In this document: in pieces, positions 43,408-51,744 of the stretch
How positions within the stretch are numbered: the stretch's first letter is position 1
Layout of the letters: each line of letters opens with the position of its first letter
Origin: Anaerocaecibacter muris
Lineage (GTDB): Bacteria; Bacillota; Clostridia; Christensenellales; Pumilibacteraceae
Direction: 5' to 3'
NCBI RefSeq assembly: GCF_943192945.1
Contig: NZ_CALPCE010000004.1
Span: 62,001 to 126,000 of the forward strand
Length of the DNA: 64,000 bases
The notes under the pieces: generated by a model
Database searches by the model: none
Told to the model about the DNA's origin: nothing
What the model saw: only the letters and a program-made list of their open reading frames with translations
Translations under genes and position numbers: made by a program

Positions 43408-45238
43408 CTGTAGTTTTTACTCCCGTTCGTATTTGAGTTGCGCTTTCTATTATCTCCTCACGAGATAATAGCGTCAACTGTTGCTGTCCTTCCACATCCC
43501 GGCACTTTACGCTGCTTTGCAGGCTCGGTACGGATTTCAAATAATATAATTCATTGTCCATGCTAAATTCATAGAATTCATCGCCAAAGGATTCCTCCCA
43601 TTCTTCTGGACATATCGCCATTCGACGTTTACGTATCGATTCTTGCTCTTCAGCGTTGGTTATCTCTACAATAGGCATTGCTTTCATAAGGTTGAAAGTC
43701 ATAATGCAATCGGGACCTTTTTCTATCCAAGTACCCAATATCCTATAATTGAAATCGGGATTCCAATCCATTATTTGCATTAACGCTTTAATGAAAAACG
43801 GGCAAGACAGCACCTTAATTAGGACAGGCTCTCCCGTCTTTTTTCGCAACCAAGAAATACTGAAAGCGTCATCCTTTTCGCAAGGTCGAATGGCTATTTT
43901 TCTCTCGGTTGGATGTAGCAGTAATTGTATGTACGAAAAATCTTGCAGTTTCTTTCCGCAAGCTGTATTAAACATTATTTTCTCTGACGATATTGTCATA
44001 CAAGGCAATTCGCTCCGAGCCGTAAGAAATTGCCCTCGTACTACTTGGTATCCAGATAAATCGAATGCACTAAACGCCGACCGACGTATTCTTCGAGCCG
44101 CTGTTTTTCTTTCTTCCACGCTATCCGATGCATTGTAATATGCTGTCGGATCGTCATTTGTCCAACGGTGATTGATTGGCACATACCCTCGAAAAATGCC
44201 GTCATCAATCACTTGCATTACATGAAAACCGCCGCGCATACCGTGACGCCTATTATATAATAGTTGTTGCGCCGCCTCGAATACTTCCACCGATATTATC
44301 GGCTCATGATGATTTTCGTAATAGCATTGATCGCGATTATTGCGATTTTTTTTCTTTTTATGCTCAAATATATCCGCAGTGAAAGTTTTCCAAGTCAGAA
44401 CACTCCCACAATACCTTTCATTACGAATAATGTAGCCTATCGTTCCACTATTCCAATTGGTATTTCCAAGCATAGTCTTTACATTCATTTCTGTGAGCAT
44501 TTCAGCTATTCGTTCCAAAGAAAAGCCCGTAAGAAAAGCATTAAAAATCCAACGGACGATTGCCGCTTCTTTTTCTTCTATTTGCAGTATGCCGTACTTT
44601 ATATAATTCCCTGCTCCATCACGTGGACGCCTATAACCGAATAATTCTGGCGTAAGGAGTTTATTGTGCCTGAAACGTTCATTTAGCGACCAATTCATCG
44701 CCTCGCTTTTCTTTTCCGACTCAGCCTGCGCTATGCTTGCAAACAACGACAGCTTTAATTCCGACTCCTCCGAAAGCGTGTAGATAGAGTCCGTTTCAAA
44801 TAAAACGCCAACAGGTGGAGTTTGACTTTTCAGTTCTCGAACCAACGATAAACAGTCCACGATGTTTCTTGCAAAACGCGAGACGCTTTTTGTTATAATG
44901 AGGTCATATTCGCCCCTTCGACAAGCTGCTATCATTTCATTGAAATTATCTCGATGCTTTAAGGATGTACCAGATATGCCCTCGTCTGCGTAGACGTGCT
45001 TCAAATCCCAATTTTTGTGCGCCCCGGCAAGATGCGAATAATGTTCCTGTTGCAAGACAAAAGAGGACAACTGCTCATCGTTGCCCGTCGATACACGACA
45101 ATATGCGCACACGCGCATTGCTCGATTATCTTCGTGGATATCGATTTTTCTTTGAGCTGGAATTGTCCTTGTCGGAGCATCGTCAGCACTTATTTTGTAT
45201 GCTTGCCGAATTTGGTCACGGCTCTCGTTTTCAACCAT
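43400..45238 (-). CDS. large serine recombinase with atypical C-terminal domain
   Basis: 612 residues. Catalytic domain at about 38-185 (Y-C-R-V-S-T-G-N-D-E-Q with the nucleophile Ser, then S-R-F-A-R-N) and a Recombinase domain at about 200-310 (F-G-Y-R-R-P, I-V-R-W-I-F-N-A-F, I-G-Y-I-I-R-N-E-R-Y). Instead of the usual zinc beta-ribbon with C-x2-C and a coiled coil, residues about 395-560 form a domain repeated as separate proteins in the next three genes. It would integrate, excise or invert DNA at specific att sites. Overlaps its downstream neighbour and follows the ATPase gene by 11 bases. Confidence 0.88.
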   Translation of the reverse strand: MVENESRDQIRQAYKISADDAPTRTIPAQRKIDIHEDNRAMRVCAYCRVSTGNDEQLSSFVLQQEHYSHLAGAHKNWDLKHVYADEGISGTSLKHRDNFNEMIAACRRGEYDLIITKSVSRFARNIVDCLSLVRELKSQTPPVGVLFETDSIYTLSEESELKLSLFASIAQAESEKKSEAMNWSLNERFRHNKLLTPELFGYRRPRDGAGNYIKYGILQIEEKEAAIVRWIFNAFLTGFSLERIAEMLTEMNVKTMLGNTNWNSGTIGYIIRNERYCGSVLTWKTFTADIFEHKKKKNRNNRDQCYYENHHEPIISVEVFEAAQQLLYNRRHGMRGGFHVMQVIDDGIFRGYVPINHRWTNDDPTAYYNASDSVEERKTAARRIRRSAFSAFDLSGYQVVRGQFLTARSELPCMTISSEKIMFNTACGKKLQDFSYIQLLLHPTERKIAIRPCEKDDAFSISWLRKKTGEPVLIKVLSCPFFIKALMQIMDWNPDFNYRILGTWIEKGPDCIMTFNLMKAMPIVEITNAEEQESIRKRRMAICPEEWEESFGDEFYEFSMDNELYYLKSVPSLQSSVKCRDVEGQQQLTLLSREEIIESATQIRTGVKTTDE

Positions 45239-45249
45239 GCGTACCTCCT

Positions 45250-46242
45250 TTACTCCGCATCGTCCGATTGATTGTCTTCATCTAATACCCAATACCATCC
45301 GTCCTTTCTTTTAACCGATGCTATATTCAACCGCACTTTTGCTGCATTGACTGTACGCTTGGATATTCCGTTCATTTCGCATTGTTGCAGAATTTGATTT
45401 GCGGAACACTCGCCCGACTCCATATTCTTTTTAATAATAAGGATAGCGTGGTCCGTCTTACTGTATTCATCATCATATGACTCATCCAATACTTGTTCTG
45501 CGGTTATTTTACTTCTTCGCATCCAAGAGACCACCGACTTATTATCCACCGAAAACAGTATTGAATCGCCTAACGGTGCGAGATTGCTTTTCACATGAGA
45601 AAGTACACGCATATTGGGTTGACTGCTCAATTTCGCAACAAGCAAAACACTTCTTGCGGCGGCCGCTATATCAATCGAGCCAAGTCCTCGGTACAGCCCT
45701 TTCCCATTAGCCTTATTCATATGTCCGACCATAATAATCGCGCAATGCCTACGTTCGGCTATGTGCGCCAAATGGTTCATTATAGGTCTAATCGCCCCGG
45801 CACGATTCATGTCGGTATTTGCTCCCCAATAGGCTTGAATCGGATCAAGTATTAACACTCGCGCCCCTGTTTCTTCAATGACTTTTTCCAAGCGCTCATC
45901 GCCGAGTTCAACCGTTGCCTCGTCCTCATCGATATAAGAAACCTTGTCCAAATTCGCCCCACAAGCTATTAAGCGTGGCACGATCGTGTCCTCTTTCCCA
46001 TCTTCGCTATTTTGATATACTACCGCCTGCGGCTCTATCTTTTCGTTCTCTAACGGCATCGGTTCACCGTTGGATATTGCCGCCGCCAGATTAATTGCAA
46101 CCGTAGACTTTCCCTCGCCGGGATCGCCTTGTATTATTGTAATTTTGCCGTATGCGATGTACGGATACCACAGCCACTCGACCGCCTTGGCGTTGACTTC
46201 TTTGTAATATTTAATTGGATAGGGCTGCGTTTTGCTGTCCAT
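45250..46242 (-). CDS. RepA-like RecA-fold ATPase
   Basis: 330 residues from ATG 46242, which has TTGGAGG upstream. Walker A G-D-P-G-E-G-K-S-T (about 38-46), Walker B V-L-I-L-D-P-I-Q-A-Y (about 130-139), and a G-H-M-N-K motif (about 171) match the hexameric RepA/AAA_25 helicase group of plasmids and mobile elements. The C-terminal 80 residues look like a winged-helix domain. It likely unwinds or remodels element DNA during replication or excision. It heads the recombinase operon. Confidence 0.85.
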   Translation of the reverse strand: MDSKTQPYPIKYYKEVNAKAVEWLWYPYIAYGKITIIQGDPGEGKSTVAINLAAAISNGEPMPLENEKIEPQAVVYQNSEDGKEDTIVPRLIACGANLDKVSYIDEDEATVELGDERLEKVIEETGARVLILDPIQAYWGANTDMNRAGAIRPIMNHLAHIAERRHCAIIMVGHMNKANGKGLYRGLGSIDIAAAARSVLLVAKLSSQPNMRVLSHVKSNLAPLGDSILFSVDNKSVVSWMRRSKITAEQVLDESYDDEYSKTDHAILIIKKNMESGECSANQILQQCEMNGISKRTVNAAKVRLNIASVKRKDGWYWVLDEDNQSDDAE

Positions 46243-46268
46243 AAAGCCTCCAATTTTCAACTATAACT

Positions 46269-46277
46269 ATTATACCA
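46269..46277 (-). promoter_or_regulatory. extended -10 promoter of ATPase-recombinase operon
   Basis: Minus strand TGGTATAAT with no good -35; the TG motif can replace it. About 25 bases before the ribosome binding site. Confidence 0.5.
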
Positions 46278-46395
46278 TCTTCATAAAACGCACCGCGAAT
46301 ACTTAATTCTAATTTTCGCACCGAATTCTTGAAAATTCAGATAAAAAACTTGAAAAAAATCTAAAATGCATTTTTTCAAAACACCGCCAAATCGC

Positions 46396-46424
46396 TTGGT
46401 TAATTTTCACAGATGCTGTACAAA
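46396..46424 (+). promoter_or_regulatory. possible promoter of XRE gene
   Basis: TTGGTT (46396-46401), 17 bases, TACAAA (46419-46424), in the divergent intergenic region with AAAAGGAGG just before the ATG. Confidence 0.45.
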
Positions 46425-46477
46425 TCAATTTGGCTGCACTCCCAAGTTGGCAGACTACTGAAAAGGAGGTATTTCTT

Positions 46478-46804
46478 ATGTACAGCAACATGACGATTTG
46501 GGATTCGGAACACTTTTTCAAACGGCTCGAATTTGTTCTGGCAGAACACAAAATGTCTTTACACGAGTTAAGTTGTCGGGCGAATATAAATATATCCACT
46601 CTTTATAAAACTCGCGCTAATAAGTCGATGCCCAATCTTCAAACCATTTGCTCTATCTGCGATATTCTCGGCATTAAGCTGTGGGAATTCTTTGCACCCG
46701 AAGATGAAATCACACCCGAAATGCGAAGCGTTATTGCTGATATGCAAAGCATTTCTATCGATGGACAAAGAATGCTGACACAAATGGTGAAGTATATTAA
46801 ATAG
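46478..46804 (+). CDS. XRE-family transcriptional regulator
   Basis: 108 residues. The helix-turn-helix is around residues 15-65 (M-S-L-H-E-L-S-C-R-A-N-I-N-I-S-T-L-Y-K, N-L-Q-T-I-C-S-I-C-D-I-L-G). The C-terminal 40 residues are a dimerisation tail. AAGGAGG precedes ATG 46478. Divergent from the ATPase-recombinase operon, the position of a repressor for mobile-element functions. Confidence 0.88.
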   Translation: MYSNMTIWDSEHFFKRLEFVLAEHKMSLHELSCRANINISTLYKTRANKSMPNLQTICSICDILGIKLWEFFAPEDEITPEMRSVIADMQSISIDGQRMLTQMVKYIK

Positions 46805-47005
46805 TCGAAAAGTATTCCCTCGGTATTCTTGCAACCTTGCAAACCGAAATATTGATTTCTATTGGCTTTACCAATAAAATCGTGCCTTTATCGGTGGTAT
46901 TTTGTCTTTTGTAAGGTTGCAACGTACCACGCTTTTTTTGCAACCTTGCGGCCACGTTTCAGCGTCGGTCTATTTTCCTTTTCGCTAAATATTTCATATT
47001 AGCTA

Positions 47006-47034
47006 TTGACTTTCACCTGTTTTTTTGTTATAAT
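47006..47034 (+). promoter_or_regulatory. strong consensus promoter of candidate ncRNA
   Basis: TTGACT (47006-47011), 17 bases, TATAAT (47029-47034). No ribosome binding site and start codon combination follows for more than 350 bases. 46805-47005 shows no gene. Confidence 0.85.
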
Positions 47035-47040
47035 ATATAA

Positions 47041-47372
47041 GTAAGCCATAGGTACTTTAGTTAGAAGACCGTGCTGGTTCTCCCTACAAGGGTTTGACGA
47101 GGACTCCCCCATAGGTTTGAAGACAATCGGGATTGAGGAAAGCACGACGTACCTATGACAGCATTTCGTAACCTCATCGGTACTGACGTGGTCATTGAAA
47201 ATTCTCGTTAAGCCACGGAAATGGTTCAACTTAGCTTCGTTGCCCGTACCGCTGCGTTACACCCTACAAAAAAATATAGCATTGGTTTATTCCTTTGCCA
47301 ATTTTTTGTTGCGTGTAACGTAGAAAACTTCCAAATCGGTTTCTTCCCCACACACGCAACGTGTGGGGTTTT
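47041..47372 (+). ncRNA. structured RNA candidate, about 330 nt
   Basis: A consensus promoter and a terminator bracket a stretch with no credible ORF. Visible pairing: an outer helix CATAGGTAC (47047-47055) / GTACCTATG (47149-47157), inside it CGTGCT (47070-47075) / AGCACG (47141-47146) and a small CCCT / AGGG hairpin near 47082-47092. A separate long hairpin has CGTTACAC (47255-47262) / GTGTAACG (47313-47320) continued by ACAAAAA / TTTTTGT and ATTGG / CCAAT. The layout looks like a multidomain RNA, not an mRNA leader, since a terminator precedes the HNH gene. Family unknown. Confidence 0.6.
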
Positions 47373-47373
47373 T
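47346..47373 (+). terminator. intrinsic terminator of the ncRNA
   Basis: CCCCACAC (47346-47353) / GTGTGGGG (47361-47368), 7-base loop, then TTTTTC. Confidence 0.8.
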
Positions 47374-47403
47374 CTATTCTGATTTGGAAAGGAGGTGAAG
47401 CAA

Positions 47404-47745
47404 GTGAAAATCAATCGCACCAATGCCATGCAGTTGTGGTATGAGAGTTTCGGGGATAAGGAGTATGCCGAAGACTTTCACGGCAATCTTATGTGTCGAT
47501 CCGCTTACGGCGATGCCGACTATTTCATTCGGGAAAACGGGCAGCGGATATATTGCGGATGGAATATCCACCACATCCTTCCGAAAACACATGGCGGTAC
47601 AGATGCTACCGAAAACCTTATCTGTACCAATATTATTACCAATGAGTCTGCGTCCGACAAAATCACTTACTGGATAGACGACTCGCAATACCAAGTAAAA
47701 AAGATTTTCGGCACTCATAAGTACCAAATCGTCCAACTGCAATAA
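47404..47745 (+). CDS. small HNH endonuclease-like protein
   Basis: 113 residues from GTG 47404, preceded by AAAGGAGG; a GTG at 47395 lies inside the ribosome binding site. HNH motif near residues 50-75: W-N-I-H-H-I-L-P, G-G-T-D-A-T-E-N-L and a following Asn. There is no RuvC-like or transposon-encoded partner domain, so it is not IsrB/IscB. Phage HNH proteins nick DNA in packaging or as homing enzymes. The gene is separated from the candidate ncRNA by its terminator; transcription may be by read-through. Confidence 0.78.
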   Translation: MKINRTNAMQLWYESFGDKEYAEDFHGNLMCRSAYGDADYFIRENGQRIYCGWNIHHILPKTHGGTDATENLICTNIITNESASDKITYWIDDSQYQVKKIFGTHKYQIVQLQ

Positions 47746-47750
47746 CGACA

Positions 47751-47790
47751 AAAGCACCCCATAGCATTGAGCTATGAGGTGCTTTCTTTT
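47751..47790. terminator. intrinsic terminator
   Basis: AAAGCACC...ATAGC (47751-47765) pairs with GCTATG...GGTGCTTT (47771-47785), then TCTTTT. It lies between the converging HNH and recombinase genes. Confidence 0.8.
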
Positions 47791-47797
47791 GTTGATC

Positions 47798-49384
47798 CTA
47801 CACGGATTCTATAATGTTAACGCCGCATTTAAATTGGAATTCCAACTCGTGCTTGCCGTTAACTTTTATGACATCGACTATCTTACGCATCACATCCCTA
47901 TCCAGACGGTTTTCGCCTGCATTGACAAGTAATTCATATGCCTCATCCAATTTTCGTTGCGCAAGCTGATTTTGCAGGTTTTGCTCGCTGATTACCTTTT
48001 CGCGCTCTTCGAGCTCTATTATCGTTCGGCTGTATTCTTCGTATTTTTTCTCGTACTCGCTCGACGAAATGTAGCCGTCCTTTCGTGCTTTGAATAAATC
48101 CAGGACTTCTTTCCTTGCTTGCATAAGTGCCTCGCGCACTTCCTCGATACCATCGCTTTCATTAACTTGCAAGCCTTCTTGCGTAGATTGCCTTACGATT
48201 TCGATGATTTCGCTTGCATCTCCTATAAGCCGCTCTATTGCGCGTTCGTATGCTGCGTACACGTCATCCTCTTTCAACGGTTTCATTCCACACTTATCTC
48301 GATCCAACTGGTGCGTGATGCATACCCAGGTCGGAACGGACTCACCACTTGCAAGCTTTCTGCTGTTGCGCCTAAACTTGCCTCCGCATTGTCCGCACAC
48401 CAGAAGACCGCTTAAGATGTACTTTTGGCTATATTTTCCTTTCCCTGTTTTCGCGGTCGAACGTAGTGCTTTTCGGTTTGCCTTTTCCGCTTGCGCCATG
48501 TCGAACATCTCCTGGGTGATTATTGCAGGGTGACTGTTCGGCATATAATAACTCGGTGCTTGCCCTTCGTTCTTTACTCGCCGCGGCGATAAAACGTCGG
48601 GTTTGAATGATTTCCCCATGACGGCGTTACCTGTGTACTTATCGTTAGCAAGGATGTTCAGTACGGAATTTGCTTTCCACGGGTATCCGCATTTAGTACG
48701 TTTCCCTTCGACATTTAACATTTCGGCTATTTGCCTTACGGAATCGCCTGCAATATAGCTTCGGAATATAGTTCGAACTATTTCCGCCTCTTCCTCTACT
48801 ATCGCATAGTTATCGCCATCCTTCTTATAACCGAGCGTGTTTGCGTTTATAAGCACACGCCCATCTTTGAATCGCTTTTGGAATGACCACTTAATGTTTG
48901 TTGACATCGTGCGACTTTCTTGTTCCGCCATCGCCGCGAGAATAGTTATAAGCACGTCACCGCCCGCCGTCATCGTGTCTATTTGCTGTGTTTCGAAGAA
49001 TATGCTGATTCCGAGATCGCGGAGTTCGCGCACATACTTTAATGTATCAACTGTATTGCGGCCGAATCGGGATATCGATTTACATAGGATACGATTGATT
49101 TTTCCTGCTCGACAATCATCTATCATACGCATGAAATTCTTGCGTGTTTCGGCGCGAGTTCCCGTTGCACCCCAATCGGCGTAGCCCTCTATGTAGTTCC
49201 ATTTCGGGTTCGACTTTATCTTCGCCTCGAAGTGTTCTTTTTGCCGTTCGTAGGATTCCTCTTGTTCATCGCTATCCGTACTAACACGCGCATAGTAAGT
49301 CACATTTTCTAATGCCGTCACCGCAGTCATGTTCGGACGATATATGGCTGGACGTTCGACTACTATTCTACCGTTTATTGCCAT
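47798..49384 (-). CDS. large serine recombinase (prophage integrase candidate 1)
   Basis: 528 residues. Catalytic domain with Y-Y-A-R-V-S-T-D-S-D-E-Q near residue 30, S-R-F-G-R-N near 105, Recombinase domain around 180-290, zinc beta-ribbon C-G-Q-C ... C ... C near 345-385, and a coiled coil at about 425-495. All conserved parts are present. The start overlaps the end of the next recombinase by 17 bases, so the pair is co-translated and may act together as at some Bacillota prophages. Confidence 0.93.
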   Translation of the reverse strand: MAINGRIVVERPAIYRPNMTAVTALENVTYYARVSTDSDEQEESYERQKEHFEAKIKSNPKWNYIEGYADWGATGTRAETRKNFMRMIDDCRAGKINRILCKSISRFGRNTVDTLKYVRELRDLGISIFFETQQIDTMTAGGDVLITILAAMAEQESRTMSTNIKWSFQKRFKDGRVLINANTLGYKKDGDNYAIVEEEAEIVRTIFRSYIAGDSVRQIAEMLNVEGKRTKCGYPWKANSVLNILANDKYTGNAVMGKSFKPDVLSPRRVKNEGQAPSYYMPNSHPAIITQEMFDMAQAEKANRKALRSTAKTGKGKYSQKYILSGLLVCGQCGGKFRRNSRKLASGESVPTWVCITHQLDRDKCGMKPLKEDDVYAAYERAIERLIGDASEIIEIVRQSTQEGLQVNESDGIEEVREALMQARKEVLDLFKARKDGYISSSEYEKKYEEYSRTIIELEEREKVISEQNLQNQLAQRKLDEAYELLVNAGENRLDRDVMRKIVDVIKVNGKHELEFQFKCGVNIIESV

Positions 49385-50873
49385 TTTTCACCTCTTGCTC
49401 CTTAGCCAATCTTTCTTGCCTTCGTTCCGCCCACCCAGGTCTATTCCCCGATGGACCGTTTGTGTATTCTCTACTGATTCGCGCCCCATTGATGAATACG
49501 AATGTTATGTTGTATGGGACTATTTCGACATGATCCAAGAATTTCTCCACCTTGTCGGCTTCGAACTCGGTTATTGGGACATAATCCGATTTGTCTATTC
49601 CTCGTATTTCGCGCATATCGATGTCGTGCGTTATCTCATCAATCTTTACCTTGAGTTCTTTCCATTCCGCATTATAATCGGCGATTTCTATCATGCGGTT
49701 AATTTTCAGCGCATTCAGTTCGCGTTCTTGTTCAAGTAGTTCGGCTCTTTGTTGCCGCAGTTTAAGCGTTGCGTCATCATTGCCACGCTGTGCTATAAAT
49801 TCGTTATAGCACTCCACAAACTTCTCTTTGAGAACCTTGTCTTTTATTCGCGTGGTGTTGCAGGCCTCTTGCCCGAATGTGTCCTTTTTACAGCATACCC
49901 ACACCTCGACTCGATATGGTAAATTCGGATTTTGCACCTTACGAGTATAGCCGCCGCCACACACTCCGCATCTTATCTTTCCTGTAAACTCATAGTGTTG
50001 CGGAGTCTTGCCGAACTCATTCTCGCTTGCTCTATCGTGCATTAGCTTTTGGACAAGCTGAAAGTCCTCAACGGATATGATCGGCTCGTGCGTATGCTGC
50101 ATATAATATTGCCTTACCTCGCCCTTGTTTCGGATGCTTGCGCCGTCTACAGTATGGTATTTTTGCGAGAGCGCATCACCGATATATTTCTCGTTTGTAA
50201 GGATATATTGTAATGTGCCTCGGCTCCATGTTTCCTTTGTCTTGAATTTCACACCCTCTTTACGGAGTTGCTTACTTATGGCTATCATCCCCATACCGCC
50301 GATATACATTTTGAATATTCTCTTTACTAACTCGGCTTCGGTCGGTTCTATTTCGAGGGTGTTTGTTTCTTTGTTCATCTTGTATCCTAAAATTCCTGCA
50401 CCGACGCTGATATAACCTTCTTTGAATTTTTCTCGCATCGACCACATTTGGTTTTCCGAGTAAATCTTTAGATCATTCTCGGCAACCGATGCGGCTATGG
50501 TTAAAAACACCTCACTATTGGGATTAAAGGTATCGATTTGTTCTTTCTCGAATATAACCTTTACGCCTTCTTCGCGTAATTCCCTTACCATCGTGAGTAA
50601 TTCCTCGGTATTCCTTGCAAACCTTGCGACGGACTTGGTGAAAATCACTTCGAACCGCTTGTCTTTTGCATCGGCTAACATCTTTAATAGCTGCGGTCGT
50701 TTACGCATCCATCGACCGCCTATTCCTGCATCGGCATAGATTCCGCTAAACTCATACTCTTCGCTCTCTGCCATTTGACTCTTCCAATACTCGGTCTGGT
50801 ATCCCAAGCTGTGCATTTGCGCGTTGCTTTTTGTGGAAACCCTACAATATGCAACGGCTTTCTTTTTAAGCAT
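49368..50873 (-). CDS. large serine recombinase (prophage integrase candidate 2)
   Basis: 501 residues. Catalytic domain Y-C-R-V-S-T-K-S-N-A-Q near residue 9, A-R-F-A-R-N near 85, Recombinase domain around 165-270, zinc ribbon C-G-V-C ... C-C ... C near 310-345, and a coiled coil at about 370-420. It ends in a basic tail. First gene of the integrase pair, about 130 bases after the holin region. Confidence 0.93.
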   Translation of the reverse strand: MLKKKAVAYCRVSTKSNAQMHSLGYQTEYWKSQMAESEEYEFSGIYADAGIGGRWMRKRPQLLKMLADAKDKRFEVIFTKSVARFARNTEELLTMVRELREEGVKVIFEKEQIDTFNPNSEVFLTIAASVAENDLKIYSENQMWSMREKFKEGYISVGAGILGYKMNKETNTLEIEPTEAELVKRIFKMYIGGMGMIAISKQLRKEGVKFKTKETWSRGTLQYILTNEKYIGDALSQKYHTVDGASIRNKGEVRQYYMQHTHEPIISVEDFQLVQKLMHDRASENEFGKTPQHYEFTGKIRCGVCGGGYTRKVQNPNLPYRVEVWVCCKKDTFGQEACNTTRIKDKVLKEKFVECYNEFIAQRGNDDATLKLRQQRAELLEQERELNALKINRMIEIADYNAEWKELKVKIDEITHDIDMREIRGIDKSDYVPITEFEADKVEKFLDHVEIVPYNITFVFINGARISREYTNGPSGNRPGWAERRQERLAKEQEVKNGNKR

Positions 50874-50924
50874 TATTACCTCCTGTTCAACTACACCTTT
50901 GCATTATCGGACTTGAATGTAGTG

Positions 50925-50965
50925 TAAAAAAATTTGTCCTACCCATTCATCGTGGGTAGGACAAA
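50925..50965 (-). terminator. intrinsic terminator of the phage late operon
   Basis: 13-bp stem TTTGTCCTACCCA / TGGGTAGGACAAA (50933-50945 with 50953-50965), loop of 7; on the minus strand it runs into TTTTTTT. Confidence 0.9.
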
Positions 50966-51009
50966 CAATACCGTAAAAAGCGATTTGAGCCCAGCGAAAC
51001 ATCGCCAAA

Positions 51010-51138
51010 TCACGAAAGAATTTTAGAAAGAATTATTCCGCATATCTTTTCTTTTTCGACATCGTTTATTATGCCCTTCAGCCACATCTTTTCGACAATG
51101 GCATTCGCGTATGCTATTTTAATCGCCTTGCTTTCCAT
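51010..51138 (-). CDS. SHOCT-like small phage protein
   Basis: 42 residues, too short for most gene lists. Reads M-E-S-K-A-I-K-I-A-Y-A-N-A-I-V-E-K-M-W-L-K-G-I-I-N-D and matches the short helical SHOCT pattern (helix, G-I/L-I, D/E, E-K). AGGAGGA lies upstream; it overlaps the holin gene end by 20 bases. Such tiny proteins often sit next to phage holins; role unknown. Confidence 0.6.
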   Translation of the reverse strand: MESKAIKIAYANAIVEKMWLKGIINDVEKEKICGIILSKILS

Positions 51139-51430
51139 CGGAGTCTTCCTCCTTTTTGCCAAGCTGCTTGATGATCTGGTTTGTTCCCGTTGCGGTGAGT
51201 CCGCTTGCTATTCCGATGAGTATTGCCACAAACACGTTTTCCGCCGGGACGATACTCGGTACAGCATAAAATGCCACCACACCGAGAACGGCTCCGAGAG
51301 CCGCCGCCACAAGCGGAATAAACCGCTTAAACTTTTCGTTTTGCTTTGTTGCGTACTTTATGAGATTGACCACCCAATAAACAATCGCCGCAATCACGGG
51401 TACGCTTATGAGTTCGAGATATTGTTCCAT
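51119..51430 (-). CDS. phage holin-like protein
   Basis: 103 residues. Two or three hydrophobic segments (about 8-25, 40-60, 65-85) and a charged tail K-K-E-E-D-S-D-G-K. The pattern matches Bacillota holins, which form membrane lesions for endolysin exit. Located at the end of the late operon. No endolysin gene is adjacent. Confidence 0.75.
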   Translation of the reverse strand: MEQYLELISVPVIAAIVYWVVNLIKYATKQNEKFKRFIPLVAAALGAVLGVVAFYAVPSIVPAENVFVAILIGIASGLTATGTNQIIKQLGKKEEDSDGKQGD

Positions 51431-51439
51431 TGTTACCTC

Positions 51440-51736
51440 CTATTTATTTGCGTTTTGTTCCAAAAGGTATTCGTACATTTCGTCCTTGCTTTCGTTGTAA
51501 CTTTCCATCGCTTCGTGCATCTCACCGTTGGTCTTTCCGTCGCGGATTGCTATCGCATTGGCGTATGTCAGTTTTCCGACCGCATCGATACTTTTCAGTA
51601 TGAGTATGTTTTCCTTAGCCTTTGCCGCATCGCGCTCTTCTTCGCTTTTCGCTCTCTTCTTGAAAAACCGCTGCAAGAAAAAAAGCACCATACCGCTGAT
51701 GATGCTCGATGCAATGCTTATAATGATTGCTACCAT
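51440..51736 (-). CDS. small phage membrane protein
   Basis: 98 residues from ATG 51736, preceded by AGGAGG. One N-terminal hydrophobic segment (about 3-22) followed by a helical charged region with K-R-A-K-S-E-E-E-R-D. Similar small proteins occur next to holins and may be a second holin or a spanin-like part. Not recognised in detail. Confidence 0.65.
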   Translation of the reverse strand: MVAIIISIASSIISGMVLFFLQRFFKKRAKSEEERDAAKAKENILILKSIDAVGKLTYANAIAIRDGKTNGEMHEAMESYNESKDEMYEYLLEQNANK

Positions 51737-51744
51737 ATTGCCTC

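Noticed and set aside
47041-47745. IsrB/IscB-type RNA-guided nuclease with omega RNA
   Set aside because: The HNH protein has only 113 residues and no RuvC domain or bridge helix; the RNA is separated by a terminator.
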